From positions 51,101,001 to 51,165,000 of the forward strand of contig CM059582.1 of assembly GCA_030407085.1 (NCBI GenBank): a stretch of DNA of 64,000 nucleotides, written 5' to 3'. Shown piece after piece: positions 10,840 to 21,339 of the stretch. The notes under the pieces are model-generated. The model did no database searches, was not told the origin of the DNA, and saw only the letters and a program-made list of their open reading frames with translations. How positions within the stretch are numbered: the first letter of the stretch is position 1; each line of letters starts with the position of its first letter. This DNA is from Trichopria drosophilae (taxonomy: Eukaryota; Arthropoda; Insecta; Hymenoptera; Diapriidae). The translations under genes and the position numbers were made by a program.

Positions 10840-11730
10840 TTGTGAAATTCTTTGTTTCATGTCTTGATTTTCATGATTTCGAATGAGCCACTTTCAGAAA
10901 ATTTCCGGAAGCCTATTTTGAATCATTATTTATATTTATAAAGAATCATAATATGGATCAACCCTTTTTATTTTTGCAGTATTGATATGCAATATATCTG
11001 TATTTTAAAAAGTTTCTTTTTAACAGTTAAAAACGGTTGTTGTTTCTTTTATTTACTGTTCTAAAAAAAACTATCTTCAGTTTTTCATAAGATGTTTGAA
11101 AAAATGCGTTTAATTATTCGAATTTAATTATTATGTATATTTTTTCAATATAGGTATGAATAAAAAATACTCCATTAAAAGACAAGTAACATGTTATACA
11201 GGGCAGATAACTGCTACTAAATAAAAAAGACGCCAGGTAATGAATTTAAAAACATAGTTAAATGCAGTCAAATCTAATGAAAGATATCCTCAAAACTAAT
11301 CATTTTTCAGGTATATTTCCTAAGTATTTTTTTTAAAACTGTACAAAAAAATGAAGTACACTAAATCGCAATATTTTTAACACATAATGGTAGGATTGTA
11401 AATATCAAGGAAACAATGTTGTTAACTTCTACGATAGAGGGTGAAAAAATGTGACTTCAGAGGAAAAGAAATGTTATCTTCATTTTACGTCGTAACCTTT
11501 AAAAATCATGCAGTTGGGTACGGTTTTACAAGCGTGACGATTACTACGTATATTCCATTAAAAAAGTGTATTTCAAGGAAGTTCGTTTGGGCTGAAGTAG
11601 AGAAATATTAGTCATTTAAAACTGAAGTTGTAAATTTGACTTCAAATTTCCTATTACTTGCATTAAAAATATAGTTTTGTTTGTTGCAGTATTGAACATT
11701 GACAAATTGCTAATGTCCACAACGTGGGTT
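10840..11730. other. AT-rich stretch, nothing recognised
   Basis: Short random frames and A/T runs only. Confidence 0.5.
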
Positions 11731-12140
11731 TTTAGAGATACTCCACTAACCGAGAACCAATAAAATTCTCCAATGCTAATTTCAATGCGAATAACCGGAT
11801 AGGTTTCGGAGATTCACTCGAGTGTCTCTGACGTACTTGATACTCGATATGACATCCCCAGTCTCGAAAATAGAAAAAAAAACACGTACCGAATGAAATC
11901 GTTGGATTCTTATCGGTTTACTCAGCACGGAAGTGTGCGAGGATGTGGGCAGATCCTGGCTGTTTATACGTCATCCACTTAACGTACTAACCCATTTCTC
12001 ACGCAAACTCTGGTTTGTTTAATTCTTTTAAATGCTGATGACATGATCGTGTACTATCGAACACTCGTATCAGGTATTGTAGTGCAATAACCTCATGTAG
12101 TTGTTTATTTTGATTCACTCGACTGCGACGGTAAGTGACC
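11731..12140. other. GC-richer block, possible regulatory element
   Basis: This block includes 'CACTCGAGTGTCTCTGACG', a TACGTCATCC CRE-like site near 11968 and 'TGCTGATGACATGATCG'. It has no long frame. Contrast with the AT-rich flanks suggests constraint, but that is inference. Confidence 0.25.
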
Positions 12141-12668
12141 TAGTACAAAATGATATGAAATTATTGATACATCCGTTAGAATTTTAAAACATGAAATATA
12201 GAAATCTTTCGACGTCTATAATATGATTTTTATTTCATGCAGATAGGACGGTAATTTTACTCTGATGATGTTAAAATGTAAAAATTTATTAAAGAATCTA
12301 TTGCAACGTTTTATTTATACCAGAAGAAAAACAAGGGATAAAAAATGTGTTGAATTAACAGAATATGGGACATCAGATATTTTCATGATGATTCAGCAAA
12401 CTTACTAACTTTTGTAAAGAGAACTAAATTTGATGTAATCCTTGGTTCTGCTAGTTTAGCCAGAAATATAGGTTGATTTTAATCTTTTTTGTTAAATTTG
12501 AGATGTCTTTATTTTTGTTTATATTAGAAAGATCTACAGACATTGTAGAACTAAACATTTTATACAACAAAAAATTTGCATGAAAGTTGGACGGATTGCA
12601 GAGGTCAAATATCTGTAAAAAATTGCAATTGTAGTTCAGTATAAGGGGATATTATTACTATTTACTTC

Positions 12669-12787
12669 CCAAACAGCACAAGACCATTCCAAGACGTCAT
12701 CAGGTGCCCCTGAGGAGCCCCCGAGGACCAAAAGCGGACGTCCTTAGGAGCTCCCCAGGACATCCCGGGACGGATTGTGCTGTTTGG
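12669..12787. mobile_element. Short MITE with CCAAACAGCACAA termini (119 bp)
   Basis: The left end is CCAAACAGCACAAGACC and the reverse-complemented right end is CCAAACAGCACAATCCG, a 13-bp perfect terminal repeat. The interior is GC-rich and partly palindromic, with AAGACGTCATCAGG-type and AGGACATCCC-type pieces. It is non-coding with no clear target duplication. The termini resemble the CCCAGATAGCAA element at 5624, so the two may belong to one group. Confidence 0.65.
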
Positions 12788-12880
12788 ATTATACCTAACT
12801 TTATTTGAAATTTATAAAAAAAAATAATATCTGTAACTTATATGAAAACAGGAATATTTGTTTTGTACTGACTGGTATAT

Positions 12881-13171
12881 GAATCATCCAAGATGATATT
12901 ATAGTGTTTGGACTATATTAAAATACATTATTGTTAGGAATAAAATTAAATTATTTTGGTATTTTTTTTATTCAAACAATAATTAATCCCTTCCCCGGAT
13001 TTTGGTCACTCTTGAATTGAAAAAAAAAGTTTGTTTCTCTTGTATTGAGGATTTTAACTTATTTAATTATTGTTCGGTAATAAAAAAACCTACCAAAATA
13101 ATTTAATTTTATTCATAATAAAAATGTATTTTAGTATAGTTTAAACAGTGCAATGTTATTTTGGATAATTC
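12881..13171. repeat. Long imperfect palindrome (arms about 110 bp)
   Basis: The left arm starts at 12881 with GAATCATCCAAGATGATATT. The reverse-complemented right arm starts at 13171 with GAATTATCCAAAATAACATT. The two stay aligned through 'ACTATA.TAAAATACATT' and 'AATAAAATTAAATTATTTTGG' into 'AACAATAATTAA' near the centre. Identity is roughly 80% by eye. Transcribed, this would fold into a hairpin of more than 100 pairs. It may be an old MITE without preserved target duplication. Confidence 0.6.
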
Positions 13172-15590
13172 ACATGGGTAGTTTTTAACTTATTTAATTA
13201 TTGTTCTATACATGTTTGTAACTGATTTGAATTTACTGATACAAGTTATTATCAGAAAGAATTAAGTTACCTAGGTCAATACGAATTTAACAATAGGAGA
13301 CAAAATTATATCAGATATGAAACGATGTCTCAATACGTTGCTCTAGTATGTCAAGTGATTTTGCGGATGTGGTTTTCGATATCAAATAACGAATACACAA
13401 TAGGTGACAAATCTGGTCTACTATAAGTACTGATAATAATCGATGTATTAACAAAATTGTATATACATTTAGATATTATCTATTACGTGATCAGATATGC
13501 ATGCATGGACGGAAAAAGTAGCAGTATGGCAACTATATAATTGTTAAGTCAACTATTATAGAAAAAATCTCGCAGACGAATTCAACTACCATTGGGAAAG
13601 TGTGTGAAAAGAATAACTTATTTAAATAGGATAACTCTGTTAATGTTTTATTTTATTATTTATAGCTAGTTAAATGATTAGTAATTAGATTGTCGTAAAT
13701 ATATATCCAGTATTCAGAGGGACTGAAGATCGAGAAATTCGATACTACGAATTAAACTAAAAGGTATACGATTAAAAAAAAACTGCCAATTGCTCTACTA
13801 AAATTAATTTCACTAAGAATATTTTCAGAAAAATTCTCAGTAAATTTGACAACTTTTTAACTACTCATTATGATTCAACAGCCCCTTAATGAATTTGTAG
13901 TACTTAAATCAACTAAAATTGTAGTTCTGCTAAAAGTTATGTAAAAATCTATATTCAGGGTGTATCGTTAACTGGATGGTTAATTCTAGTTATTTAAAAA
14001 ATAAACTTGTCCATTGAACTTCGAGATTTTCATGACTTTGACAATAATAACTGTATTTTTAGTTAATTTAACTCCTTTGTGGTCATAGTAGCAACTTTTA
14101 AAAATGATTCATTACATATTAAAATACTTTGAGCAGTTTAAAAGTAGATAAATTTACAAAACTTTTTTTTTCAGTGCAATTTTATACTGATTATTATTTG
14201 TTCTTATATTAAATGGATTTTTAAGTAATGAAGGGTTGGACGAGATGAACTTTCAATGGATTCAATATTGTACTAATCATTTTATTTTTGTTGTCCTCTA
14301 TTCCAACTCTGTATATGAATATATAATGTTTTAGTTCACATAATAAAGCAACTTGATAGACAGTTTTCATTCTTTATAGACAAAAATACAAATATACTAA
14401 TGGGAGTCAATTCAAAATATTTGTAAATGTAGGGATTTATGGATTGTTGTAAATAAACAATTATTTACTGTAAATTACTCAAAAGGCAACAAATATTACA
14501 TAACCACTTTTATTTTCGTTTCATTCTACGGTTTTTTCTATGGCATTTTTTTAAACGAAGATTCTATAAGAAATAACTGTATTGTTGATGTTTTGCAACA
14601 AATTTTTCACTGCTAGTTAAATTTTATATGTTGATGTAATTTTCAACCAACTAATTTTTTTTTTATTTTATGGATATGCGGATTCATATTATTATGAAAA
14701 TTAATTACTTAGTTAGTTATAAACATTTCAACAATTACATTGTAAAAACAAGTGTCTTATTTGAAGAGGTTTTCACTGCCTTACTCACCAAAAATGTCTT
14801 ACAATAAGACACTTGATTTTATTCTGTAAGCGTATTGCATTTGAAAAGAAACAATTTCAGCTCCAAGGTTTAATAAGCAGAAAATGTTCTTGTGTCTTAT
14901 ATGAACTACCCAACGCAAAACATTAAATCCTGTTTCAACAATAGAACTAATTGGATGAAGTTGAAGAATAACTGAATATACAAATACAAATTATTGTTTT
15001 GGCATTTTTTTTTATTTTTTTTGTCTCAATATTCAATCAAATTCTCATTTTAATTTTTAATCAAATTAATGAAACAAATGTAGACTACGAAATAAACACC
15101 TCTAAATTCGGAACCGACGTTTAAAATGATTGAAAACTAAATTAGCCATTTAAAAGTGAATTTCTAGGAATGCCATTTTACCGAGTTTCGTGTAAAGCTG
15201 AAAATAAAATCAAAGTTGTTTGGAACCCCAAATCTAAAGTTAAATTAAAATTGACCCATCACAAAAAATGTTAAAAGTTATTTATTTAAATGTTTTAATA
15301 TGTTCCAAATAAGCCAGTACTCTTGAGAAGTTGTTAATATTTTTTACCAGAGTCGAAATATTTAACAAATTAAATGTCCTACACCCTTTCTCAGAAATTA
15401 CATTAAGTTTAAAGTTTTAATCAATACTAGTTATTTTCAAAGTATAAGATATAAACATACACCAGAAAAATCTAATTTATCAATATAAAAAAAAAGAAAC
15501 AGAAAATTGAAAGATCAAAATATCACATTATAGTAAAAATTAATCAAATATCTTGACTTACAAAATGAAGTTTGAAAAGAGAAGCGAAGA
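13172..15590. other. Very AT-rich stretch
   Basis: A 'TTTTAACTTATTTAATTATTGTTC' phrase beginning at 13053 recurs at 13184, just outside the palindrome. Apart from the hairpin at 14749-14815, no gene, tRNA or element terminus was found. Confidence 0.5.
14749..14815. repeat. 67-bp inverted repeat with nested hairpin
   Basis: CAAGTGTCTTATT (14749-14761) is answered by its exact complement AATAAGACACTTG (14803-14815). A second perfect hairpin, TGTCTTA-CAA-TAAGACA (14795-14811), overlaps the right arm. A further GTGTCTTATATGAAC lies near 14891. The alternative pairings of one motif resemble a switchable stem-loop or a tiny MITE. Confidence 0.5.
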
Positions 15591-15896
15591 AGAATAATGG
15601 CATTTAAATACCCTAAAAAGCTAGCGATTGGCAAAACGGTTCGACAAGTTAGGTAAACAAATAGGATAAATACGCCTCTATTAATTGAAACGTAAAACGC
15701 ATCGACACGTCCTGAGGTTCAAGACCATTCGGTTACATTAGAGACAAAATGTAAATTACACTAATTTTCCCAAGATCTTGTCAAGGGTGTAAATCTTCTT
15801 AATTTCCACATTGACGTAACCTAAATAAAACTTGGAATTCGAAAACTGTTGTCAGTTCAGTGTGTCGCCCGAACCGAAGTGCTAGACTGCTAAAAA

Positions 15897-16271
15897 ATGT
15901 CGCATCTCACTAATCGCGCCACTGCCCATTTCTCACCCATGAGTATAAAAAAAAACAACCTCTGGTTTATTGGTTTAACCAAAGTCGACTCGAGACGATT
16001 TTCCGACGAACGAAAATTGGAAACCAGTATACGATCCTGTACTGCCATCGAGCTTTCCCAGAATGAAGTCGAGGCCTATGATTTATGTCTTGGAACCTGC
16101 AGGTGCATCACAGGTACTTTCCAACGACCGCCACCAATGGTATCGCCGATGACTCCGCTGGCTATGGCGCGTACCGCCCGCCACTTGTCGCCTCCGATAA
16201 TTGAGCCGACGTCTCGATCTTCCGTTTCTCCGGGAATCCTTTATTGGCTTTTCCTTTTCCCCAAGTGCTGA
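15897..16271 (+). CDS. Unrecognised open frame, 124 codons (doubtful)
   Basis: It starts at ATG after a short run of A and ends at the stop before AACGTTAACC. The product begins MSHLTNRATAHFSPMS, is rich in Ser, Thr, Pro and Arg, and ends GILYWLFLFPKC. No signal peptide, domain or catalytic motif is visible. The overlapping minus-strand frame has a more protein-like composition, so this frame may be a shadow or simply open by GC bias. It is listed only because it is among the longest ATG-initiated frames in a GC-rich island. Confidence 0.12.
   Translation: MSHLTNRATAHFSPMSIKKNNLWFIGLTKVDSRRFSDERKLETSIRSCTAIELSQNEVEAYDLCLGTCRCITGTFQRPPPMVSPMTPLAMARTARHLSPPIIEPTSRSSVSPGILYWLFLFPKC
16076..16240 (-). 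CDS. Possible exon fragment, glycine-rich 54-codon frame
   Basis: On the minus strand an open stretch runs from just after a stop near 16243 to TAG at 16076-16078. It reads RIPGETEDRDVGSIIGG at the start and then DKWRAVRAIASGVIGDTIGG. Third positions are GC-rich in an AT-rich region. There is no ATG at the start, so it would need an upstream exon; AATAAAG|GA could serve as a weak acceptor. I know no family with this sequence. It could equally be conserved non-coding DNA. Confidence 0.2.
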   Translation of the reverse strand, partial: RIPGETEDRDVGSIIGGDKWRAVRAIASGVIGDTIGGGRWKVPVMHLQVPRHKS

Positions 16272-16659
16272 ACGTTAACCAACTGCCATTAGATAACAAA
16301 AAATTATAGGTGCGATGCAATAGGAAGCGCCGACACCGATGGCGCTGATCGGCAAGATAGGTCGCGTGGTCCTTCCTGATCAAACGCACCGATATGGTGT
16401 ACCGTACTAAATGTCGATTACCTACCGAAATTTCAATGTCATCGAACTGTCCTCGATGATTTCATTATCCAATTCTTAGAACAATATTATTTATTATACC
16501 GTTATACTAAAGTATTTTATTTATAAACAAATCATTTCAAGCTAAAGTTATGTCACGAAGTTTTATGTAATCGTCATCATTACTTGCAACATAAGTGTTA
16601 ATCATCATCTTCATCTTTTGTTTCAACACTAGGAGACTAAAAGTCATTGGCTATCAGCA

Positions 16660-16730
16660 TTCTCACCTTTTCGAAAGAATCAATGCGGTCTATCGGAAGG
16701 TCCCGAGTTCGAGTCCCGAAGCATCGAAAA
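16660..16730 (+). repeat. tRNA-derived (SINE-like) fragment, copy 1
   Basis: AAGGTCCCGAGTTCGAGTCC leads a 30-nt core that ends in CCGAAGCATCGAA. AGTTCGAGTCC (16706-16716) matches the RNA polymerase III B box GGTTCGANTCC at all but one position. The stem flanking it (CCCGAG/CGAGTCCCG) looks like a T arm. No complete cloverleaf can be drawn, so this is not a functional tRNA. The same core is present in reverse at 19603-19679. Confidence 0.4.
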
Positions 16731-16832
16731 TCGGCACTTTGATTTTTGAAACCAAAATTTATAAATAACTCGAGATGCGCATCATTTGTTATTTATGAAA
16801 ATATAATGAAAGGTACATACAAATACCTTCTA

Positions 16833-17060
16833 CAGCAGAACTTTACTTTATTGTCCTTCACTTTGTTAGCGGCTTCACATTATTAGCGAGATTCCCTTCA
16901 CGTATTTAGCGCAGGTAAGTTTAGTTCTTCTCCTTCTTTCGTAATTCAAGTGTCGTACCTATTGTGTCGCCTGGAAGGTGCGTAAGAAACGATGCGCATT
17001 TGTCGGACAACAAAGTTAAAAGTAAAATCCCCAGTAGGACAGTAAAGTGAAGTTCTACTG
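16833..17060. mobile_element. pogo/Tigger-like MITE, copy 2 (228 bp)
   Basis: Clean TA target duplication (16831-16832 and 17061-17062). Terminal repeats are about 25 bp with few mismatches: left CAGCAGAACTTTACTTTATT and right (reverse-complemented) CAGTAGAACTTCACTTTACT, both continuing to GTCCT. There is no coding capacity. It shares the CAGYAGAAC start with copy 1 but has a different sub-terminal sequence. Confidence 0.8.
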
Positions 17061-17553
17061 TAATTATAATTAATATTATGGATATCATTTATATTATTAC
17101 AAGAGACTGTATATTATTGTCTGTTATTCTCATAAACGATGTTCTGACGAAATTTGTTGGAATTGAATATGACAATAATACATAAAAGCTTGTATAAATG
17201 GATTGTTTTTAAATATAATTAACGTAAATAATAAGATATGCTATTCATATCTGTCGTGAACATTGTCAAACTTTGTGCAAAAATATCTGTATTAAAATTA
17301 TATTCACAATTGATTTAATTTCATAACAGTAATGAGTTTTTATTTTTGCTGGAGTGAATGCCACCTTTACCACATTGTACTCTAGAAAATGTAGGCGATA
17401 GACCACGCCATCAATTTTATTAATTATATAAACGAATATAATCTATCGAAATTGATAAATACACTCATCATTCCCGTTAAGATAACTTATCTTAGTGTTA
17501 CGTATACAATTAAACAATTAAGGAAACAGTAAGGAAGTGAAAATTAAATTATA
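17061..17553. other. AT-rich stretch, nothing recognised
   Basis: Simple AT-rich sequence between the MITE and the next GC-richer island. Confidence 0.5.
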
Positions 17554-17960
17554 ATGTCACTTCCAGAGGTAGAATCGTTCAGATGTTGGCACGTTCCAAA
17601 GAAAATAGAAACTAATAAAGAAGCAAAGATAAGGATCGTAGACGGTCAATTTTCCGCCTTCCAATTTGGTGACTTTTCCCTTTTTTTGGGTTACGGTCTT
17701 GGAAAAGCAGAGAATTCCATCGCGCAAGCTGTAACACGAGGAGCAAATTTATTTGCCTCGGGCCGGGACTCGGCAGGAGATTTGGCGACAACCTGCCGGA
17801 ATTTTAACGAAATGTCGACGGAATGCTCTTAATTACCGGAATGCACCATGAAACCACCGTACACGAAGCCCTGACGAAAGTCCTATTATCATTTGTCGGC
17901 GGTTTAAATGGACTCGCCATTTGTTTGGAGTTATTACCAATTACGATGAGCCTTAATTAA
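17554..17960. promoter_or_regulatory. Candidate enhancer-like island (GGAATGC / TTAATTA cluster)
   Basis: A GC-richer block holds GGAATGC at 17820-17826 and again at 17838-17844, flanking TTAATTA at 17829-17835. A second TTAATTAA lies near 17952 and an AAACCACCG Runt-like site near 17850. GGAATG is the TEAD/Scalloped core and TTAATTA a homeodomain core. An ATG-initiated frame of 92 codons (17554-17832) overlaps the left part. It starts MSLPEVESFRCWHVPKK, is not recognised, and may be chance. Confidence 0.3.
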
Positions 17961-19262
17961 AACGCCCTCTTGAATCAAATAAAATAAATTGCATTTCATT
18001 AAAAATCATTTTATTAAGAAATACTTGGATATAGGGCATTTTTTCTCACGTTAAATGACTCACTCGAAGGTTCTTAGAATGAAAATCATTCGTTGTAAAA
18101 GAATAAAACTTAAAATGTGCTTGAGATTTCACTACTAACAGAATAACATTCGTTGTTAATAAAAATAAAATATTCGCCTTTGAGTATTTACACTTATGAC
18201 AAAAATTAATATCTATATTACAACTAAATATTTGTATGAAAAATGTTATTGTTTCCAAACTTTTTATCTCTTCTAATAAATTATGTTTCAGAATATAAAA
18301 TGATAATGTTAAATCTCGTCATACAAGCAGAATATACACACATTTTTATGCACAGTGCGAAAATGTTTCTGTTTAAGGGGTCCACTCTAAGTCTGCTCTA
18401 ATTCTTTCCATTTAAATTTCTATAGGAACAAGAATTCACTACTCATGATAGGTCTGGACGAGATCCGGAAGTTTAAATAAAAAATGTTGCCGAATATTTT
18501 TGTAACAAAATTTTTTTTTTTTGATCTTTCAGTGGGTATCTGGACCAATTTCTAATCTCCAACGTGCCTACATTTTGATCCATAAAGAAGAGGCACGCAT
18601 TTTACGCATAGTTTTGTAATACTATATTGTGAAGCGGGCGCGAAATCGCGAAAAGTACGCCCCGATACAGAAAGGCACTCACGCTCACACGTGTTTTTTA
18701 TTTTTTCTGTGTAATCAGAATGAGAGTTAGACATTTCATACTATGCCAAACTGATTTGAAGTCGGCACGAACTGTCTCCATTGCCTGATCACTATAAAAA
18801 ATAGTGTGAACTTTTGGAGTTATAAATCAATGCAACCCAATATAGCTACTATAGCTTTATCAGCATATATAATTGTACATGACAAATGATCCTCATGTTA
18901 CCGCACCTGTAGGCATGTAAAAGGTTACAAAACTTCTAAAGCATCTCAAAATGTTAATTTTATTTTTGAAAAATGCATTATAATATGGATTTCAATGCCA
19001 ATATTCTATTACAATCGCCACAAAAAAATAAAATTATTGTTGTCACGTTTACTCCCTAAAAAGATCTTAATTTCATATGAAAACAGTAGTTAGACATCAC
19101 TGAAAAGACATCCGAAGAAATCGGCAGAGTGTCGAACTCTTTTATTCATTCTTGGTCCAGCTCCACCGCGTACTTGAGTGTAGTTGCGTCAATTTAATGA
19201 AGGAATGAATTTTTACACCTGTAAACAAAATTTAATTTCTTTAAAAGTAGAATTTCACTCTT
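17961..19262. other. AT-rich stretch with a possible TTAA-element end
   Basis: Mostly featureless. TTAAGGGGTCC occurs near 18374 and resembles the termini of the TTAA-flanked MITEs, but no matching right end was confirmed. The longest minus-strand frames (60-70 codons) have no recognisable product. Confidence 0.4.
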
Positions 19263-19266
19263 TTAA

Positions 19267-19941
19267 GTCGAGGGTCCAGTCGTTCAAAAAATTTAAAAAA
19301 AAATTGTTTTTTTAGTAATTTTTGACGAGGAAATAACGGTAAAGTAATAAAAATTGTAATAAAAAAATGAAATTTTAAAAAATCGATTCCTAATCATTTA
19401 GAAAATGTATTTTTATGTTCATCCTAATTTTTGTTTAATTTTTCAATAAATTAAGAAAAATGCTATAGAGTTTTTTAAGCAAAATATTTTTGTTAATAAT
19501 TTTTCTGATAATAGAAACACATCTGTTCTATCAGAAATAATGCAAATTTTACTAACACCAAGATGCAAAGGATTATTCTAAGATTTTTCAAAAATAGTGA
19601 GGTCCAAAGTGGAAAGATTCGATGCGCCGGGAGTTGAACCCGGGACCTTTTGTTTGCCGGACTAATGCTGCACTTTGGATGCCCTTAAAAAATTCATTTT
19701 TTTTTTAATTTTTAAAAATTCATCTTCAATTATTTAGAAATCGCGGTTTTATGTTTCCCCTAATTTTTGGGGGATTTTTAAATTAATTTAGAAAATGTAA
19801 TGGCATTGATTCAAAATAATACATTTTTTTTCGCCCTAAACTTTATTATTAAAAAATGTTTTTTTATTGCAATTCATCGTAAAAAATGGTATTTTTTGAA
19901 CGACTGTTTCATGTAGCTGATTTTGTGCTTGGACCCTGTCC
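19267..19941. mobile_element. TTAA-flanked (piggyBac-like) MITE with nested insertion
   Basis: TTAA lies at 19263-19266 and 19942-19945. The left terminus is GTCGAGGGTCCAGTCG and the right, reverse-complemented, is GGACAGGGTCCAAGCAC. The arms share AGTCGTTCAAAAAATA-type sequence, with a deletion of about 30 bp near the left end. The arms also carry TTTTAGTAATTTTTGACGAG, shared with the 10.4-kb element. A tRNA-like insertion sits inside at 19603-19679. It is non-coding and old. Confidence 0.55.
19603..19679 (-). repeat. tRNA-derived palindromic fragment, copy 2 (77 bp)
   Basis: TCCAAAGTG (19603-19611) pairs exactly with CACTTTGGA (19671-19679), closing a 77-bp unit. On the minus strand it contains GGTCCCGGGTTCAACTCC, with GGTTCAACTCC (complement of 19630-19640) close to the B box GGTTCGANTCC. 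About 15 nt separate the T-arm-like stem from the closing stem, so it is not a standard tRNA cloverleaf. The core matches copy 1 at 16.7 kb. It is nested in the TTAA-flanked MITE. Confidence 0.45.
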
Positions 19942-20031
19942 TTAAAACACATTTTGCAAGTAGTAAAATCTCAATAAGCGTTATTGAAAATGCAAGAATT
20001 TAGTCGTCACTTGACAAAAAGTGAATTACCA

Positions 20032-20183
20032 CGCTGAGAAAACTGATGATGGTCCATAATTATCTATACTTAAAATTTTGTATCATTAGATAATATTGTA
20101 GTAATATTATATAATATTTGACATTCTTGGCGCATATTTTACTATTACATGTATAATATTCAGTGCCATTAAGTTCTCAGTGC
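20032..20183. mobile_element. Possible short MITE with CACTGAGAA-like ends
   Basis: The left side has CACGCTGAGAAAACTGATG and the reverse-complemented right side CACTGAGAACTTAATGG. The AT-rich middle (ATAATATTGTAGTAATATTAT) is palindromic. No target duplication is evident and the ends match imperfectly, so this is a weak call. Confidence 0.3.
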
Positions 20184-20990
20184 AGAATAAGACTTAATTT
20201 CCACTAGTTAAATGAGAACACAAAATATAGTTAACCATATTTCAATTAAAAACGTGATAATTCACTCCGTAAAACAAAATTTTTACTTAACGTATTTATG
20301 TCTTTTGTAGACAAGGTTACTTAAAATATCTAATTTCTCGAATTAATAATTTACCTAATTTCAATAAATATTCTCCAAAAGTTTGTAAGTATTTCATTGT
20401 CACTTTACGCATTATATACGAGACGGTCACGACTTTTCATGACGGTTTCTTTAAATCTTTTAAAGAAGAAAACAAGCAACTTTCTTACAGATTCTCCTAA
20501 CCTAATGCAATCAGAACGAAACCGAGCAAAATGTGTTATGATTAAAATTGTAATTTCAATTTGTTATGCACACATTGAGTAACTTATGTTTGATCACTTA
20601 ATTGAAATATGGGCCTTGATTAAGCCAGTCCCGAGAATCACCCCTTTAATGTCCTTGGAATTAAAGATGACCCGTGTTTGACATCATGTCAATTACTGAT
20701 AAGATACGCTGGACAAGTTCAAAGTTTAACAATCTGGCGATTTATATTCCGATCTAGTTCATTTATATATTATATATCTTCCTGGAATTCAAATTTTGGG
20801 ACGGTAGAAAATCATTTTCATTTATTCAAAATAAGAAAATTTTCATTGGAAACAAAGTTATGTATTTTTATAAAAACCTCTCTTAGTCAGATGTCAAATT
20901 TATGTCATTGAAATGGAAACAACAAGAGAAAACGAGAATTAATAATTCTTTTTTTAAAGTGTTTTTATTACTTTCATTGCTCTGTTGTTA
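20184..20990. other. AT-rich stretch, nothing recognised
   Basis: Frames of 60-77 codons here have AT-driven compositions and no recognisable product. Confidence 0.5.
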
Positions 20991-21009
20991 TTCATAAAAT
21001 TAGTACTGA

Positions 21010-21325
21010 AATCTGAGTCATTTATGTCACAGTTCAAACCATCTTTCTTTTCTTTCTCGCTTACTAGTCTCTTTTTCTCTACGTCTTTTTTGCCATATAA
21101 TTGTCTTACATATCCTTTCTCATTCATTCTCTTTTTTCTTCTCTTTTTTTGTTTTATGTCTGTCGTTCCTTTTCGCTATCTTTCTTTACTATTCATTCTC
21201 TGTCATGGTAGCTCTCTTTCGTCTGATTGTTCTGAACTCCCACCTCCTTTCTCTTTCTCTTTTTCATTTTCTCTCTCTCTCTTTATATGATTCTCGCTCT
21301 TTCGCTCTTCCCCCGTATTTCTGCC
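21010..21325. repeat. Polypyrimidine (CT/TTC-rich) tract
   Basis: About 300 bp of strongly C+T-biased plus strand, with many CTTT, TCTC and TTCTC runs, ending in CTCTCTCTCTTT and CTCGCTCTTTCGCTCTTCCC. The open frame through it (20985-21290) is a Phe/Ser/Leu product of that bias and not a gene. Such tracts can form triplex DNA or keep nucleosomes off. Confidence 0.7.
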
Positions 21326-21339
21326 AATTCTGCTAATCG

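Larger units (their letters stand above)
15591..16470. other. GC-richer island with frames on both strands
   Basis: A plus-strand frame begins with a true ATG at 15897 and runs 124 codons to about 16271. It follows TCAGTTCAGTG, which contains initiator-like sequence. A second frame on the minus strand (16076-16240, 54 codons) is glycine-rich and described separately. Neither is recognised. The block could be an exon or a constrained regulatory element. Confidence 0.3.

Noticed and set aside
13725..13750. CTGAAGATCGAGAAATTCGA as a hammerhead core
   Set aside because: The GAAA lies inside the loop rather than after a stem, so the order is wrong.
16660..16730. Functional tRNA gene
   Set aside because: A B-box and T-arm-like stem are present, but no acceptor, D and anticodon arms can be drawn.
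20985..21290. 101-codon frame rich in Phe, Ser and Leu
   Set aside because: It is a direct translation of the polypyrimidine tract and has no support as a gene.
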